Shown here: in pieces, positions 25,721 through 34,931 of the stretch
How positions within the stretch are numbered: the first letter of the stretch is position 1
Layout of the letters: every line of letters begins with the position of its first letter
Source of the DNA: Bog-756 sp963734395
GTDB lineage: Bacteria; Actinomycetota; Acidimicrobiia; Acidimicrobiales; RAAP-2
Direction: 5' to 3'
Assembly: GCA_963734395.1 (NCBI GenBank)
Contig: CAVTGY010000007.1
Location: forward strand, 682,001-746,000
DNA: 64,000 nt
The notes under the pieces: generated by a model
The model's input: the letters and a program-made list of their open reading frames with translations, nothing else
Told to the model about the DNA's origin: nothing
Databases searched by the model: none
Program-made: the position numbers and the translations under genes

Positions 25721-26320
25721 GTGGCGGCCACGGGCTCTCGGATCGGAATCTTCGGCGGAACCTTCGACCCGGTGCACACCGCCCACCTCGAAGTGGCCGA
25801 TGCGGTGCGCCGCGAGCTCGGGCTCGATCGGATGCTGCTGATGGTGGCCAACCAGCCCTGGCAGAAACAGGGTGAGAGGACCCTCACCAGTGCCGAGGAC
25901 CGGTTCGCCATGGTCGAGGCGGCCGTCGAGGGCTGGCCGGGCCTCGAGCCCTCGCGGATGGAGATCGATCGGGGCGGTCCGTCCTACACCATCGACACCG
26001 TGGGTCAGCTGAAGCAGGACGATCCGGACGCGGAGGTCTTCTTGGTGGTCGGTTCCGATGTGGTGGCCGGGCTCACCACCTGGCGGGATGAACCCCTCCT
26101 GCGCCGGCAGGTCACCCTGGCGGTGGTGGCCCGGCCCGGCGCTCCACCGGTCACCCCTCCGCCGGGGTGGCGGGCGGTGACCGTCCCGGTGGCGCCGCGT
26201 GACGTGTCCAGCACCGAGTTGCGGCAACGGCTCGAATCGGCCGAGTCGGTGGACGGACTGGTCCCCGAAGGGGTGATCCGTTGCATCGAGCGGCGAGATC
26301 TGTACGCTACGAGAAGATGA
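25721..26320 (+). CDS. nadD: Nicotinate-nucleotide adenylyltransferase
   Basis: NadD adenylylates nicotinate mononucleotide in NAD synthesis. The 199-aa product starts with the nucleotidyltransferase core IGIFGGTFDPVHTAHLEVA (HxGH-type site as HTAH). It also has SRMEIDRGGPSYTIDT, FLVVGSDVVAGLTTW and, near the end, the ISSTxxR-type motif VSSTELRQRL. The GTG at 25721 was chosen because it places the GGTFDPVH motif about 10 residues in, as in relatives. A longer open frame upstream is an overlap with the LLM gene. nadD-(small gene)-rsfS is a common actinobacterial arrangement. Confidence 0.94.
   Translation: MAATGSRIGIFGGTFDPVHTAHLEVADAVRRELGLDRMLLMVANQPWQKQGERTLTSAEDRFAMVEAAVEGWPGLEPSRMEIDRGGPSYTIDTVGQLKQDDPDAEVFLVVGSDVVAGLTTWRDEPLLRRQVTLAVVARPGAPPVTPPPGWRAVTVPVAPRDVSSTELRQRLESAESVDGLVPEGVIRCIERRDLYATRR
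26303..26308 (+). promoter_or_regulatory. Putative -10 box of the small membrane protein gene
   Basis: TACGCT, inside the 3' end of nadD, lies 8 nt before ATG 26317. It supports that ATG over the upstream in-frame TTG and hints at an internal promoter for the following gene and rsfS. Confidence 0.38.
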
Positions 26321-26685
26321 TCGAGGGGATCGAGCCCGGAGAGTCGGAGCCGGGAGAGCCAGGCACGACACCCGGGGCCGGCCCGTACCCCGATTCCGAT
26401 GGCAACACCCGAGCCAACGGACGGCAGGCACTGCGTGCCGCCCGCAGGCGACGACGACGCATCTCGATCGTCTGTGCGGTAGTCGTTGCCGGGTGCACCG
26501 CGATCACCCTGCTCATCGTGGGCATCGCCAGCAGCCGAGCGTCGAGCCCCCAGGCGGTGACGCCGTCGGCGCCCATGTTCCCAGACGTGCACGTCGATTA
26601 TGCAGCCTTGCCCAGCAGAGCCATCTCCACTAATCAGAGTTACCGAGACCTGGACGCCGCGGCGTCAAGAGGAGGCCACCGTTGA
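26317..26685 (+). CDS. Small single-pass membrane protein, unknown function
   Basis: A 122-aa protein I cannot assign to a family. It has an acidic, Gly/Pro-rich N-terminus, an RRRRRR stretch near 43-48, one strong membrane segment (ISIVCAVVVAGCTAITLLIVGIA, about 49-71) and a short Ser/Pro-rich outer tail. By the positive-inside rule the N-terminus is cytoplasmic. Its ATG overlaps the nadD stop (ATGA) and its stop overlaps the rsfS TTG start. It therefore sits in a tightly coupled three-gene unit at the position where many actinobacteria carry a LytR-type or other envelope protein. It lacks any LytR-CpsA-Psr domain. Confidence 0.65.
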   Translation: MIEGIEPGESEPGEPGTTPGAGPYPDSDGNTRANGRQALRAARRRRRRISIVCAVVVAGCTAITLLIVGIASSRASSPQAVTPSAPMFPDVHVDYAALPSRAISTNQSYRDLDAAASRGGHR

Positions 26686-27083
26686 CAACACCCAGCGCCA
26701 CACCGGTCGTCGAGGAGATCGAACCCTTCGTCCCAGAAGAGTCCATGGTGGCGGCGCGTGCCGCGGCTGCGAAGTCGGGTCAGGAAACGGCCTTGTTGGC
26801 CATGGGCCAACTGCTCGGGCTCACCGACGCGTTCGTGATCACCAGCGGACGAAATCACCGACAGGTGAGGACCATCGTCGACGAGGTGGAGCGTCAGGTG
26901 AAGGAGTTGGGCGGTCGATCACCGGTACGGGTGGAAGGGCTCGACGATGCCCGGTGGGTACTCATGGACTACGGGGACTTTCTGGTACACGTGTTCCTCG
27001 ACGAGGCGCGGCAATTCTACGATCTCGAGCACCTCTGGGTCGACGCGCCCCGGATCGCGTGGGCGGAAGCACCCGCACCCTGA
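26682..27083 (+). CDS. rsfS: Ribosomal silencing factor RsfS
   Basis: RsfS (Iojap/DUF143 family) binds L14 and blocks subunit joining when nutrients are short. The 133-aa product has the family core: QLLGLTDAFVITSGRNHRQVRTIVDEVE, DARWVLMDYGDFLVHVFLDEARQFYDLEHLW. The TTG start at 26682 overlaps the preceding stop and is served by GGAGG at 26671-26675. A hairpin overlaps its stop codon, ahead of the convergent lipoprotein gene. Confidence 0.94.
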   Translation: MTTPSATPVVEEIEPFVPEESMVAARAAAAKSGQETALLAMGQLLGLTDAFVITSGRNHRQVRTIVDEVERQVKELGGRSPVRVEGLDDARWVLMDYGDFLVHVFLDEARQFYDLEHLWVDAPRIAWAEAPAP

Positions 27084-27105
27084 ACCGTCGAAACGACGGC
27101 TCAGG
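27079..27105. terminator. Bidirectional hairpin between convergent genes
   Basis: CCTGA/TCAGG outer and CCGTCG/CGACGG inner arms, separated by one mismatch and closed by an AAA loop, span the rsfS stop and the gap to the convergent lipoprotein gene. There is no T-run, so termination would be weak or factor-assisted. Confidence 0.5.
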
Positions 27106-27112
27106 TGATCGG

Positions 27113-27712
27113 TTACTGGATCGGTGCCTGGGGCAGGTAGGAGGTGCGGTTCACCGGTCCGGGAACCTGGGACCCACTGGCGGTTGGCACTTCGATCGGT
27201 TGGCCCGCACTCTGAAAGAGCACCCCGACCACCCCCGGCTGTTGGGTGGCGGTGTAGACCACCTGGGCGATGGCCAGGGTTTGGTCGTTGCCGACCACCT
27301 GGACCGGATCGGAGGTGAAGTCGACGGTGGCGATACCGCCGACGACCGTGGCCTTCACCGTGGTCTTGGCGCCGGTGAGGAAGCTCTGCAGCCCGAATCG
27401 TGACTCCACGCTGGTAGGCCCGGCGAGTAGGGCCCCGAGTATCTCGCTGAGGTCGGCCGGACTCTTCACCTTGCGGAGGACCGGGAACACCGTCTGACTG
27501 GGTGTCACCAGGAAGATCGTCGCATTCACCGTCGCCGCCGTAGGTACGGTCGAGGGAACCGTGGTCGGGGTCGACGGGTTGAGCAGGAGGTAGGGGACAT
27601 CCGATTTTGCGATGGGTGTCGGGCTGGCGGAGGTGGGGATCCCACAACCGGTCGCCCCCATCGCGGCCAGGGCGATGGCCACCACCGCGATGGTTGGGCG
27701 GGCGCGGGTCAC
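27113..27712 (-). CDS. Lipoprotein with GerMN domain, LpqB-like
   Basis: A 199-aa putative lipoprotein. The GTG at 27712 overlaps the kinase stop codon and yields a signal peptide (VTRARPTIAVVAIALAAMGATGC) with the lipidated Cys at 23. A longer frame to 27796 lacks a signal at the correct place. A Pro/Thr-rich linker is followed by a GerMN-type domain: VNATIFLVTPSQTVFPVLRKV, LGALLAGPTSVESRFGLQSFL, ATVDFTSDPVQVVGNDQTLAIAQVVYT. In other actinobacteria the gene after mtrA-mtrB is lpqB, which has GerMN plus a beta-propeller. Here the propeller half is absent. Confidence 0.8.
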   Translation of the reverse strand: MTRARPTIAVVAIALAAMGATGCGIPTSASPTPIAKSDVPYLLLNPSTPTTVPSTVPTAATVNATIFLVTPSQTVFPVLRKVKSPADLSEILGALLAGPTSVESRFGLQSFLTGAKTTVKATVVGGIATVDFTSDPVQVVGNDQTLAIAQVVYTATQQPGVVGVLFQSAGQPIEVPTASGSQVPGPVNRTSYLPQAPIQ

Positions 27713-29262
27713 AGCGGGCTCCGGTCGGACTCGCCGGGCGAGAGGGGCAACTCGACGACGAATCGTGAACCGTGGCCGGGGGCATCCTCGATCCACACCG
27801 CACCCCCGTGGAGGCGGATGTGCTCGGCGACCAGTGACAGGCCGAGGCCAGTGCCTTCGCTCGATGCCCGCTGCCCGGCCCGACCGCCCCGATAGAAGCG
27901 CTCGAACAGGTGATGGCGCTCGTCGAAGGGGACGCCCGGTCCGTGGTCCTCGACGATGACCCGAATGTTCCGGGGCGGCGAGGCAGAACTGTTGGCCCGG
28001 GGATGACGCTCGACGGTGACCCGGGTCACGCCTCCGGCGTAAAGGGAGGCGTTCTCGACCAGGTTGGCCATCACCCGTTCGAAGCGTCGTTTGTCCACTC
28101 GGAGGCGTAGGTCCTTCACGTCGGGGTCGATCTCCACGGGAAACGGCGCTGTTCGCTGACCGTTGCTTCCGATCGGGGCAGAAGCAGCCACCGCCCGCAG
28201 CACCAACTCACCGGGGTCGACTTCGTCGAGGGAGAGCTCGGCGGAGCCGGCGTCGAACCGGGAGATCTCCAACAGATCGTCCACCATTCGGGTGAAGCGC
28301 TGGAGATCCTCGTCGAGCAGGGCCAACGCACTCTGGGCCCGGGGGGCAAGCTCGTGGCGGTGGGTCTCGAGGACGCCGACGGTCGCCGACATGGTGGTCA
28401 GGGGGGATCGGAGCTCGTGACTGACATCCGAGGTGAACCGGGCCTCGCGTTCGATGCGGTCCTGGAGGTTGGCGGTCATCCGGTTGAATGCCGACGCCAG
28501 CTCCTCGAGGTCGACATCGTCACCGGCCTCCACCCGGGTGTCCAACTGGCCCCCGGCGATGGCCACCGCGGCGTCGGTGACCCGAGACAGCGGACGAAGC
28601 GCTCTCCCGCTCGCCCTCCTCCCCAAGGCCGCGCCGGCCAGGGTGGTCACCAGGGCGGCAGCCGCCAGTGCGATGGCCAGAGTGCGCAGGGTGCCCTCGA
28701 GCTCGTCCAGCGAGAAGACCTCGAAGTAGGCGGCATGCACCGCGGGCAGCGGGACGCCGATTACCAGCTGCGGCGTGCCGTCGATGGAGAAGAACTGGGT
28801 GGCCGGCGTGCCCGACTGCACCAACTGACGCTCTTGGGCCGGGATTGCGCTCTTGCCCACCAGGATCGGATCGGTGGCGTACCACTGGCCCCGGCTGTGC
28901 AACACCGATCGCGACCCGGGCAGGGTGTCCACCGATTCGACCAATTGGTTGACCGGGGTCACCGGCGATCGGAGCGCATTCTGGATCAACGAGGCGTTGG
29001 CGAAGGCCTGCCGTTGTGCGGTGGTCTGACGCTCGTTGAGGATGCTCTGGCGGGCGGCGAAGTAGGTGATGCCGGCCATCAGGGTGGACAGCGCCAGCGC
29101 TCCGATGGCGAACGTCGCGGTCACCCTCGATCGGAGGCCGAGACCACCCGAGAGGCGGCTCCGGGTGGAGTGGCGTCGCCGTGTTCGGGGCGTGGCGCCG
29201 GATTCGGCGGGCTGGGAGGTTCCGTCGGATCCAACACCGGCAGGAGGTTCACCCGGATCCAC
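27709..29262 (-). CDS. mtrB: Two-component sensor histidine kinase, MtrB-like
   Basis: A 517-aa HAMP-type histidine kinase. A disordered basic N-terminus (about 45 aa) leads to TM1 (ATFAIGALALSTLMAGITYFA), an extracytoplasmic domain of about 110 aa, and TM2 (LAIALAAAALVTTLAGAALG). HAMP, then HisKA with the phospho-acceptor in DVSHELRSPLTTM near 282, and the ATPase N (NLVENASLYAGG), G1 (VEDHGPGVPFDERHHLF) and G2 (GTGLGLSLVAEHIRLHGG) boxes follow. It is 3 bp behind the response regulator and overlaps the lipoprotein gene, matching mtrA-mtrB-lpqB. The gene name rests on synteny and similarity by eye. Confidence 0.88.
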   Translation of the reverse strand: MDPGEPPAGVGSDGTSQPAESGATPRTRRRHSTRSRLSGGLGLRSRVTATFAIGALALSTLMAGITYFAARQSILNERQTTAQRQAFANASLIQNALRSPVTPVNQLVESVDTLPGSRSVLHSRGQWYATDPILVGKSAIPAQERQLVQSGTPATQFFSIDGTPQLVIGVPLPAVHAAYFEVFSLDELEGTLRTLAIALAAAALVTTLAGAALGRRASGRALRPLSRVTDAAVAIAGGQLDTRVEAGDDVDLEELASAFNRMTANLQDRIEREARFTSDVSHELRSPLTTMSATVGVLETHRHELAPRAQSALALLDEDLQRFTRMVDDLLEISRFDAGSAELSLDEVDPGELVLRAVAASAPIGSNGQRTAPFPVEIDPDVKDLRLRVDKRRFERVMANLVENASLYAGGVTRVTVERHPRANSSASPPRNIRVIVEDHGPGVPFDERHHLFERFYRGGRAGQRASSEGTGLGLSLVAEHIRLHGGAVWIEDAPGHGSRFVVELPLSPGESDRSPL

Positions 29263-29265
29263 CGA

Positions 29266-29943
29266 TCACACCGCCAGCTTGTAGCCCATGCCCCGGACGG
29301 TGAGGATGAATTGGGGGTTGGCCGGGTCTGGCTCCACTTTGGTGCGTAGCCGACGCACGTGCACGTCGACCAGCCGACCGTCGCCGAAGTAGTCATACCC
29401 CCAGACCTGCTCGAGTAGATGCTCCCGGCTCAGAACCTTGCCCGGGTGATCGGCCAACTCGCACAACAGGCGGAACTCGGTCCGGGTGCAGTGGACCTCC
29501 TCGCCGCCTCGGCGCACCACGCCTGCGTCCGGCTCGATCTCCACGTCTCCGAAACTGAGGACCGAGTCTCCGGCATCGTCGGTGCGGGACCGCCGCATCA
29601 GGGCTCGGATCCGGGCGGCCAGTTCCTTGGCCACGAACGGCTTGGTCACGTAGTCGTCCGCCCCCGCCTCGAGACCGGCCACCACGTCGTGGGTGTCGGA
29701 GCGGGCAGTCACCATGATCACCGGGACGGTGCTCTGCCGGCGCAGGTTCCGGCACGTCTCGAACCCGTCGATCCCCGGCAGCATCAGGTCGATGAGCACC
29801 AGCTCGAAGGGCTCCTCGCCGAACCGGGTCACCGCTTCCTCGCCACTGGCCACGTCTTCGACGACGTACCCCTCGTCCTCGAGAGCCAGGCGCATCGAGG
29901 AACGGATCCGCTCGTCGTCCTCAACCACCAGGATCCGGCTCAC
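29266..29943 (-). CDS. mtrA: Two-component response regulator, MtrA-like (OmpR family)
   Basis: A 225-aa regulator with a receiver domain (ILVVEDDERIR, phospho-acceptor D52 in VLIDLMLPG, switch T in VTARSD, K in VTKPF). It also has an OmpR-type winged-helix domain ending in LLEQVWGYDYFGDGRLVDVHVRRLRTKVE and FILTVRGMGYKLAV. The last block closely resembles actinobacterial MtrA, which controls cell division and wall genes. The start is GTG 29943, with CATGAT 6 nt upstream as a possible -10. It heads the minus-strand cluster with the kinase and lipoprotein. Confidence 0.88.
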   Translation of the reverse strand: MSRILVVEDDERIRSSMRLALEDEGYVVEDVASGEEAVTRFGEEPFELVLIDLMLPGIDGFETCRNLRRQSTVPVIMVTARSDTHDVVAGLEAGADDYVTKPFVAKELAARIRALMRRSRTDDAGDSVLSFGDVEIEPDAGVVRRGGEEVHCTRTEFRLLCELADHPGKVLSREHLLEQVWGYDYFGDGRLVDVHVRRLRTKVEPDPANPQFILTVRGMGYKLAV

Positions 29944-30000
29944 TACCCGATCATGACACGTGCGGCTCCGCGCCCCGGCGCAGGCAGACGCCGGCGGTTG

Positions 30001-31680
30001 TCAGGGGTTCAGCCAGATCTGGGTGGGCCAGATCGCGCCACCGATGAAGGAGAACGCCGGGGCGCCCGCCGGGGTGGTCGGGTTGTTGAAATTCTCCACC
30101 TTGGGCTGCGCCCCGATGGCCCAGACCGTCCGGTCGGCCCAGACGTAGGGGATGTCCGCCCCCATCAGCCGGCTGAGCTGTTGGTAGGCGGCCGTGCGAT
30201 CGGCCTGGGCCGAGGACTGGCGGCCCTTGATCAATGCGGCCTGCATGTTGGGGTCGGTGTTGCGGGCCATGTTGATGGAGTAGACCGAATTGATGTTGGT
30301 CGGGCTCCAGAAGATGTAGTTGAGGTCGGGGTCGACGGCGCCGAACTGACGCCACACCTGCGCTTCGAAGGTGCCGAGCAGGGCGGTGTTGATGATGTCG
30401 GCCTGCTGGACCGGGCTGAGGGTAACGGTCATGCCGGCGGTCTGGAGCTGCTGTTGGTAGAACTCGGCGTCCCGGGTGGCCGCGGGGTCGGGCGTGTGGT
30501 TGATGGTGACGACCACCGGCTTGCCGGTCTCCTGTTGGACCTCTTGGACCAGTTGCTTGGCCTTCGACGCGTCGTAGACGGGGTAGCCGTTGTCGGCGAC
30601 GTAGTAGGGAGAGGTGCTGGTGAACGGTCCGTTGGAGGTGGGGTTGACCCCCTGGTCGATCACCGCCACGTACTCGGGTGAGCTGGTGGCGTAGGCCGCG
30701 GCCTGGCGCACCTTGAGATTGTCGAATGGCGGCTTGGACAGGTTGAGCAGCATGCACCCCATGTCGGGCTCTCCGGCCACCTTGTTCAGGTCGTCGATGT
30801 AGGCCAGGGACGGACTGTTCCGCAGGGTGACGGTGACGTTGGCGGTGTCATTGTGGATGATGTCGACGCCACCGGACTGGAGGGTGGACAACAGCTGGTT
30901 GGGGTCGGGGATGGGCTTGTAGGTGATGCTGTCCAGATACGGGAGGTTGGGGCGCCAGTAGTGGGGGTTCTTGGTGGCCGTGAAATGGTCGTTCGGGATC
31001 CATTCGGAGAACACGAACGGGCCGGTTCCGATCGGGTTGGTCTGGCTGCCCGAGTTGAGCCAGGTGGGTTCGGCGATATAGGCGAACTGGCCCCCGATGC
31101 CGCCGGTCAGGTAGTAGTCGAACGGCACCCACGGGGAATTCATGGTGATGGTCACCGTCAATGGGCCGGTGGCCGAGATGGTCTCGACCGGGGTGAGGGC
31201 GGGACCGGTGAGCGCGGACGCCTTTTGGGCCTCGAAGTTGGCGACGACCGCGGCGGCGTCACAGGGCGCACCGTTGTGGAAGACCAGGTTGGGCTGCATG
31301 GTGATCGTCCACACCGTGTAGTCAGCGTTGGGTGTGACCGATTGGGCCAGGTAGGGATGGGGGAGGCTGTCGGCGCCGAGGATCATCAACGGGTCGAAGA
31401 CGGTGCGCGCGTAGAGGATGCCGACCTCGTCGAATGTCCCCATGGTCGGGGAGAAGCCCTTCTCCTCGGCATCGACACCGAAGACGAGCGTGCCGCCCGG
31501 CTTGGGCGTGGCCGTGGAGATGCCGTCGGGGTGGGTTGTGCCCGACGAGGTCGGGGAACCGGAGCTCGACCCCGAGCTGCACGCGGCGAGGAGGCCGCCC
31601 GAGGTCCCGATGGCGGCCAGCCCTGCACCGGTCGCCGCTCCCCGGACCAGAAATGAGCGTCGGTCGATTCGATCAGTCAT
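30001..31680 (-). CDS. ABC transporter solute-binding lipoprotein (family 5, Tat signal)
   Basis: A 559-aa extracytoplasmic binding protein. The N-terminus has a twin-arginine motif (DRRSFLVRGA) and a lipobox LLAAC with Cys34, so it is predicted to be Tat-exported and lipid-anchored. The mature part is of the SBP_bac_5 (oligopeptide/nickel/dipeptide) type: GTLVFGVDAEEKGFSPTMG, TVWTITMQPNLVFHNGAP, GTGPFVFSEWIPNDHFTATKNPHYW, TLQSGGVDIIHND. AAGGGGG stands just before the ATG. No permease or ATPase genes are nearby, so it is an orphan. Ligand unknown. Confidence 0.88.
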   Translation of the reverse strand: MTDRIDRRSFLVRGAATGAGLAAIGTSGGLLAACSSGSSSGSPTSSGTTHPDGISTATPKPGGTLVFGVDAEEKGFSPTMGTFDEVGILYARTVFDPLMILGADSLPHPYLAQSVTPNADYTVWTITMQPNLVFHNGAPCDAAAVVANFEAQKASALTGPALTPVETISATGPLTVTITMNSPWVPFDYYLTGGIGGQFAYIAEPTWLNSGSQTNPIGTGPFVFSEWIPNDHFTATKNPHYWRPNLPYLDSITYKPIPDPNQLLSTLQSGGVDIIHNDTANVTVTLRNSPSLAYIDDLNKVAGEPDMGCMLLNLSKPPFDNLKVRQAAAYATSSPEYVAVIDQGVNPTSNGPFTSTSPYYVADNGYPVYDASKAKQLVQEVQQETGKPVVVTINHTPDPAATRDAEFYQQQLQTAGMTVTLSPVQQADIINTALLGTFEAQVWRQFGAVDPDLNYIFWSPTNINSVYSINMARNTDPNMQAALIKGRQSSAQADRTAAYQQLSRLMGADIPYVWADRTVWAIGAQPKVENFNNPTTPAGAPAFSFIGGAIWPTQIWLNP

Positions 31681-31880
31681 GTTCCCCCTTAGAACCGTGG
31701 CCGAGATTGCGGTGATCCCCTCGGCCTCACCAAAAGGCTCCGTATGTCATCGCCGTCGCCGAGCGCCTAGCTGAGTGACGGCGTCATGACGTTAGCCCTG
31801 TCTCCCCTCCGGTGGCGGTCTGTGGGAGCGGTCACCAGATCGGCCTCTCCCAGGTGCCCGATACTGCCGGCCTCGACAGC

Positions 31881-31886
31881 TACTGT
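31881..31886 (+). promoter_or_regulatory. Putative -10 box of leaderless xerC
   Basis: TACTGT lies exactly 6 nt before GTG 31893. It supports that start over GTG 31812 further upstream, whose extra 27 residues do not resemble XerC. Confidence 0.48.
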
Positions 31887-31892
31887 TTCGGT

Positions 31893-32774
31893 GTGTCCTG
31901 GGAGATCGAAGCCTTCCGTCGATCGGTCGCGGGGCTGTCGCCGGCCTCGGTGAAGGCCTACTCATCGGACATCGAGCGGTTCACCGAGTGGGCGGCCCGG
32001 GGGGGTGCCCAGGGTCCCGCCGATGTGGACCGGATCGTGCTTCGTCGCTATCTGGCGTTCCTGGCCACCCGCCGCTACTCGAAATCGACCATCGCCCGCA
32101 TCGCCGCCTCCATCCGCTCCTATTTCCAGTGGTGTGCGAAGCGGGGCCTGGTGGCGGCCGACCCGTCGACCCACCTGTCCGCGCCGTCCCCCGATTCCCG
32201 CCTCCCTCGCCTCCTCGCCCACGCCGAGCTGGACGAGCTTCTCGACCCGGCCAACCCCGCCCCGAACCGTGTGTCCCCGGACGTGGATCGCCGGGACGAC
32301 GCCGTGCTCGAGCTGCTCTATGGCGCCGGGCTCCGGGTGGCCGAGCTGTGCGCCCTGGACCTCGAGGACCTGGACCTGGCCCGCCGGGTGGTCACGGTGA
32401 CCGGCAAGGGGTCCAAACAGCGTCAGGTGCTCATTCACGACCGGTGCGCGGGGAGCATCCAGGCCTGGCTGGAGGGACCTCGATCGGCTCTGACCAGGGA
32501 GGACAGCCCCGCGGGGGCGCTCTTCTACAACCGACGGGGACGCCGGCTCGGCCCTCGGGACGTCCGACGTCTCCTCGACCGCCGCTCGCCGGTTCCCACC
32601 CACCCCCACGCCCTCCGCCACAGCTTCGCCACCCATCTACTGGACGGGGGGGCCGACCTGCGGGTGGTGCAGGAGCTGCTGGGGCACGCCAGTCTCCAGA
32701 CCACACAGGTCTACACTCATGTAAGTAAGGAACGCATGCTCACGGTGTATTCGGGAACGCATCCACGGGCTTAA
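31893..32774 (+). CDS. xerC: Tyrosine recombinase XerC
   Basis: XerC-type recombinases resolve chromosome dimers at dif. The 293-aa product starts SWEIEAFRRSVAGLSPASVKAYSSDIERF (core-binding SAM-like domain). The catalytic domain has Arg in YGAGLRVAELCALDLEDLD, Lys in VTGKGSKQRQV, HxxR in HPHALRHSFATHLLDGG, and His plus nucleophilic Tyr in LLGHASLQTTQVYTHVS. Its position upstream of whiG-rpsB-tsf fits the actinobacterial xerC locus. The start was set by the -10 box 6 nt upstream. The stop is 8 bp before the whiG start. No dif sequence was identified in the window. Confidence 0.92.
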   Translation: MSWEIEAFRRSVAGLSPASVKAYSSDIERFTEWAARGGAQGPADVDRIVLRRYLAFLATRRYSKSTIARIAASIRSYFQWCAKRGLVAADPSTHLSAPSPDSRLPRLLAHAELDELLDPANPAPNRVSPDVDRRDDAVLELLYGAGLRVAELCALDLEDLDLARRVVTVTGKGSKQRQVLIHDRCAGSIQAWLEGPRSALTREDSPAGALFYNRRGRRLGPRDVRRLLDRRSPVPTHPHALRHSFATHLLDGGADLRVVQELLGHASLQTTQVYTHVSKERMLTVYSGTHPRA

Positions 32775-32782
32775 GGGGACAA

Positions 32783-33661
<879 letters not shown>

Positions 33662-33714
33662 GGCAGCCTCGTCCGGGCGGGTCTCCCAAGTGGAGCACCG
33701 GGGGCCGAAGGCAC

Positions 33715-33720
33715 TACCAT
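33715..33720 (+). promoter_or_regulatory. Putative -10 box of rpsB with a long leader
   Basis: TACCAT at 33715-33720 would begin an rpsB leader of about 115-120 nt that ends in AAGGAG before the ATG. A long leader upstream of rpsB-tsf recalls S2 autoregulation known in enterobacteria; no specific structure was recognised. Confidence 0.3.
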
Positions 33721-33843
33721 GGGGCTGCTCCGTCAACCGGCGGAGCGCCATGCGGGATCGAATTTCGCACTCGGCCGCGTCCACGGTCGCCCCGGCAGGG
33801 GTGCAGCGGTCGGTGAACCACAACCGTCACAAGGAGTAGTGCT

Positions 33844-34929
33844 ATGGCCGTCGTCACCATGAAGCAGCTGTTGGGCGCGGGTGTCCACTTCGGGCACCAG
33901 ACCCGCCGCTGGAACCCCAAGATGCGCAGGTTCATCCTGGGGGAGCGCAACGGGATCTACCTGATCGATCTGCGCCAGACGATGAAGGGCATCGAGGAGT
34001 CCTACGGGTTCATCCGTGACCTGGTGGCCGGGGGCGGCACCATCCTCTTCGTCGGCACCAAGAAGCAGACCCAGGGGCCGGTGGCCGTGTACGCCGATGC
34101 CTGCGGGATGCCCTATGTCAACGAGCGCTGGTTGGGCGGCATGCTCACCAACTTCCAGACCGTGTCCGGCAGGGTGAAGCGGATGAAGGAATTCGAGGCC
34201 ATGCAGAAGGCCGGGGACTTCGACGCCATGCCCAAGAAGGAGGCGTTGCGCCATACCCGCGAGCTCGAGAAGCTCCAGCGCAACCTCGGTGGGATCCGCG
34301 GCTTGGACCGCCTGCCCGACGCCATCTTCGTGATCGATACCAAAAAGGAGCACATCGCGGTCACCGAGGCCAACAAGCTGGGGATGCCGGTGGTCGCCGT
34401 CGTCGACACCAACTGTGATCCCGATGTGATCACCCACGTGATTCCCGGGAACGACGACGCCATCCGATCGGGCGCCCTGTTGTGCCGTGTGGTCGCCGAT
34501 GCGGTGGTCGAAGGTCGTTTCATCGCCCAGCAGCGGCCGGCACCTCCTGTCGCCGCTTCGGCTGCCGCGCCGACTGCTCCGGCGGCTCCGGCGGCTCCCG
34601 CCGCCTCCCCGTCTCCTGAACCCGAGCCTGCGTCGGTCACCGCGGGCGCATCCGCACCGGCATCCGCCATCACCGCCACCCGGCCCATTCCACCGCCTCC
34701 GGCCGCGCCGGCCGCCGCCGATGCGCCTGCCGCCGCCGATGCGCCGGCCGCCGCCGATGCGCCTGCCGCCGCCGATGCGCCGGCCGCCGCCGATGCGCCT
34801 GCCCCCGCCGAGGCCGCCACTGCAGATGGATCGTCCGATGGCGACCCCGGGCAGGCCCCAATCGTCGAGCAGGCCGAGCAGGCCGAGTCTCCGACCGCGG
34901 CGCCGGCCACCGGCACCGAGGAGGTGTAG
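33844..34929 (+). CDS. rpsB: 30S ribosomal protein S2 with long Ala/Pro-rich tail
   Basis: S2 is assembled late on the small subunit. The first 235 aa are canonical: MKQLLGAGVHFGHQTRRWNPKM, GIYLIDLRQTM, LFVGTKKQ, VNERWLGGMLTNFQT, LPDAIFVIDTKKE, VIPGNDDAIRS. Beyond residue 235 there is an extra tail of about 125 aa, rich in Ala, Pro and acidic residues, including five AAADAP units encoded by an 18-bp tandem repeat. Typical S2 is 230-300 aa, so at 361 aa it is long. AAGGAG lies 8 nt before the ATG. tsf starts 2 bp after the stop. Confidence 0.96.
   Translation: MAVVTMKQLLGAGVHFGHQTRRWNPKMRRFILGERNGIYLIDLRQTMKGIEESYGFIRDLVAGGGTILFVGTKKQTQGPVAVYADACGMPYVNERWLGGMLTNFQTVSGRVKRMKEFEAMQKAGDFDAMPKKEALRHTRELEKLQRNLGGIRGLDRLPDAIFVIDTKKEHIAVTEANKLGMPVVAVVDTNCDPDVITHVIPGNDDAIRSGALLCRVVADAVVEGRFIAQQRPAPPVAASAAAPTAPAAPAAPAASPSPEPEPASVTAGASAPASAITATRPIPPPPAAPAAADAPAAADAPAAADAPAAADAPAAADAPAPAEAATADGSSDGDPGQAPIVEQAEQAESPTAAPATGTEEV
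34711..34800 (+). repeat. 18-bp x5 tandem repeat in rpsB
   Basis: Five copies of GCCGCCGCCGATGCGCC[T/G] run without gaps. The final base alternates T, G, T, G, T, so the true unit looks like a duplicated 36-mer. All copies encode AAADAP in the S2 tail. Confidence 0.9.
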
Positions 34930-34931
34930 TC

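Noticed and set aside
31812..31892. N-terminal extension of xerC from GTG 31812
   Set aside because: The added 27 residues do not resemble XerC and span the -10 box; GTG 31893 is better supported.
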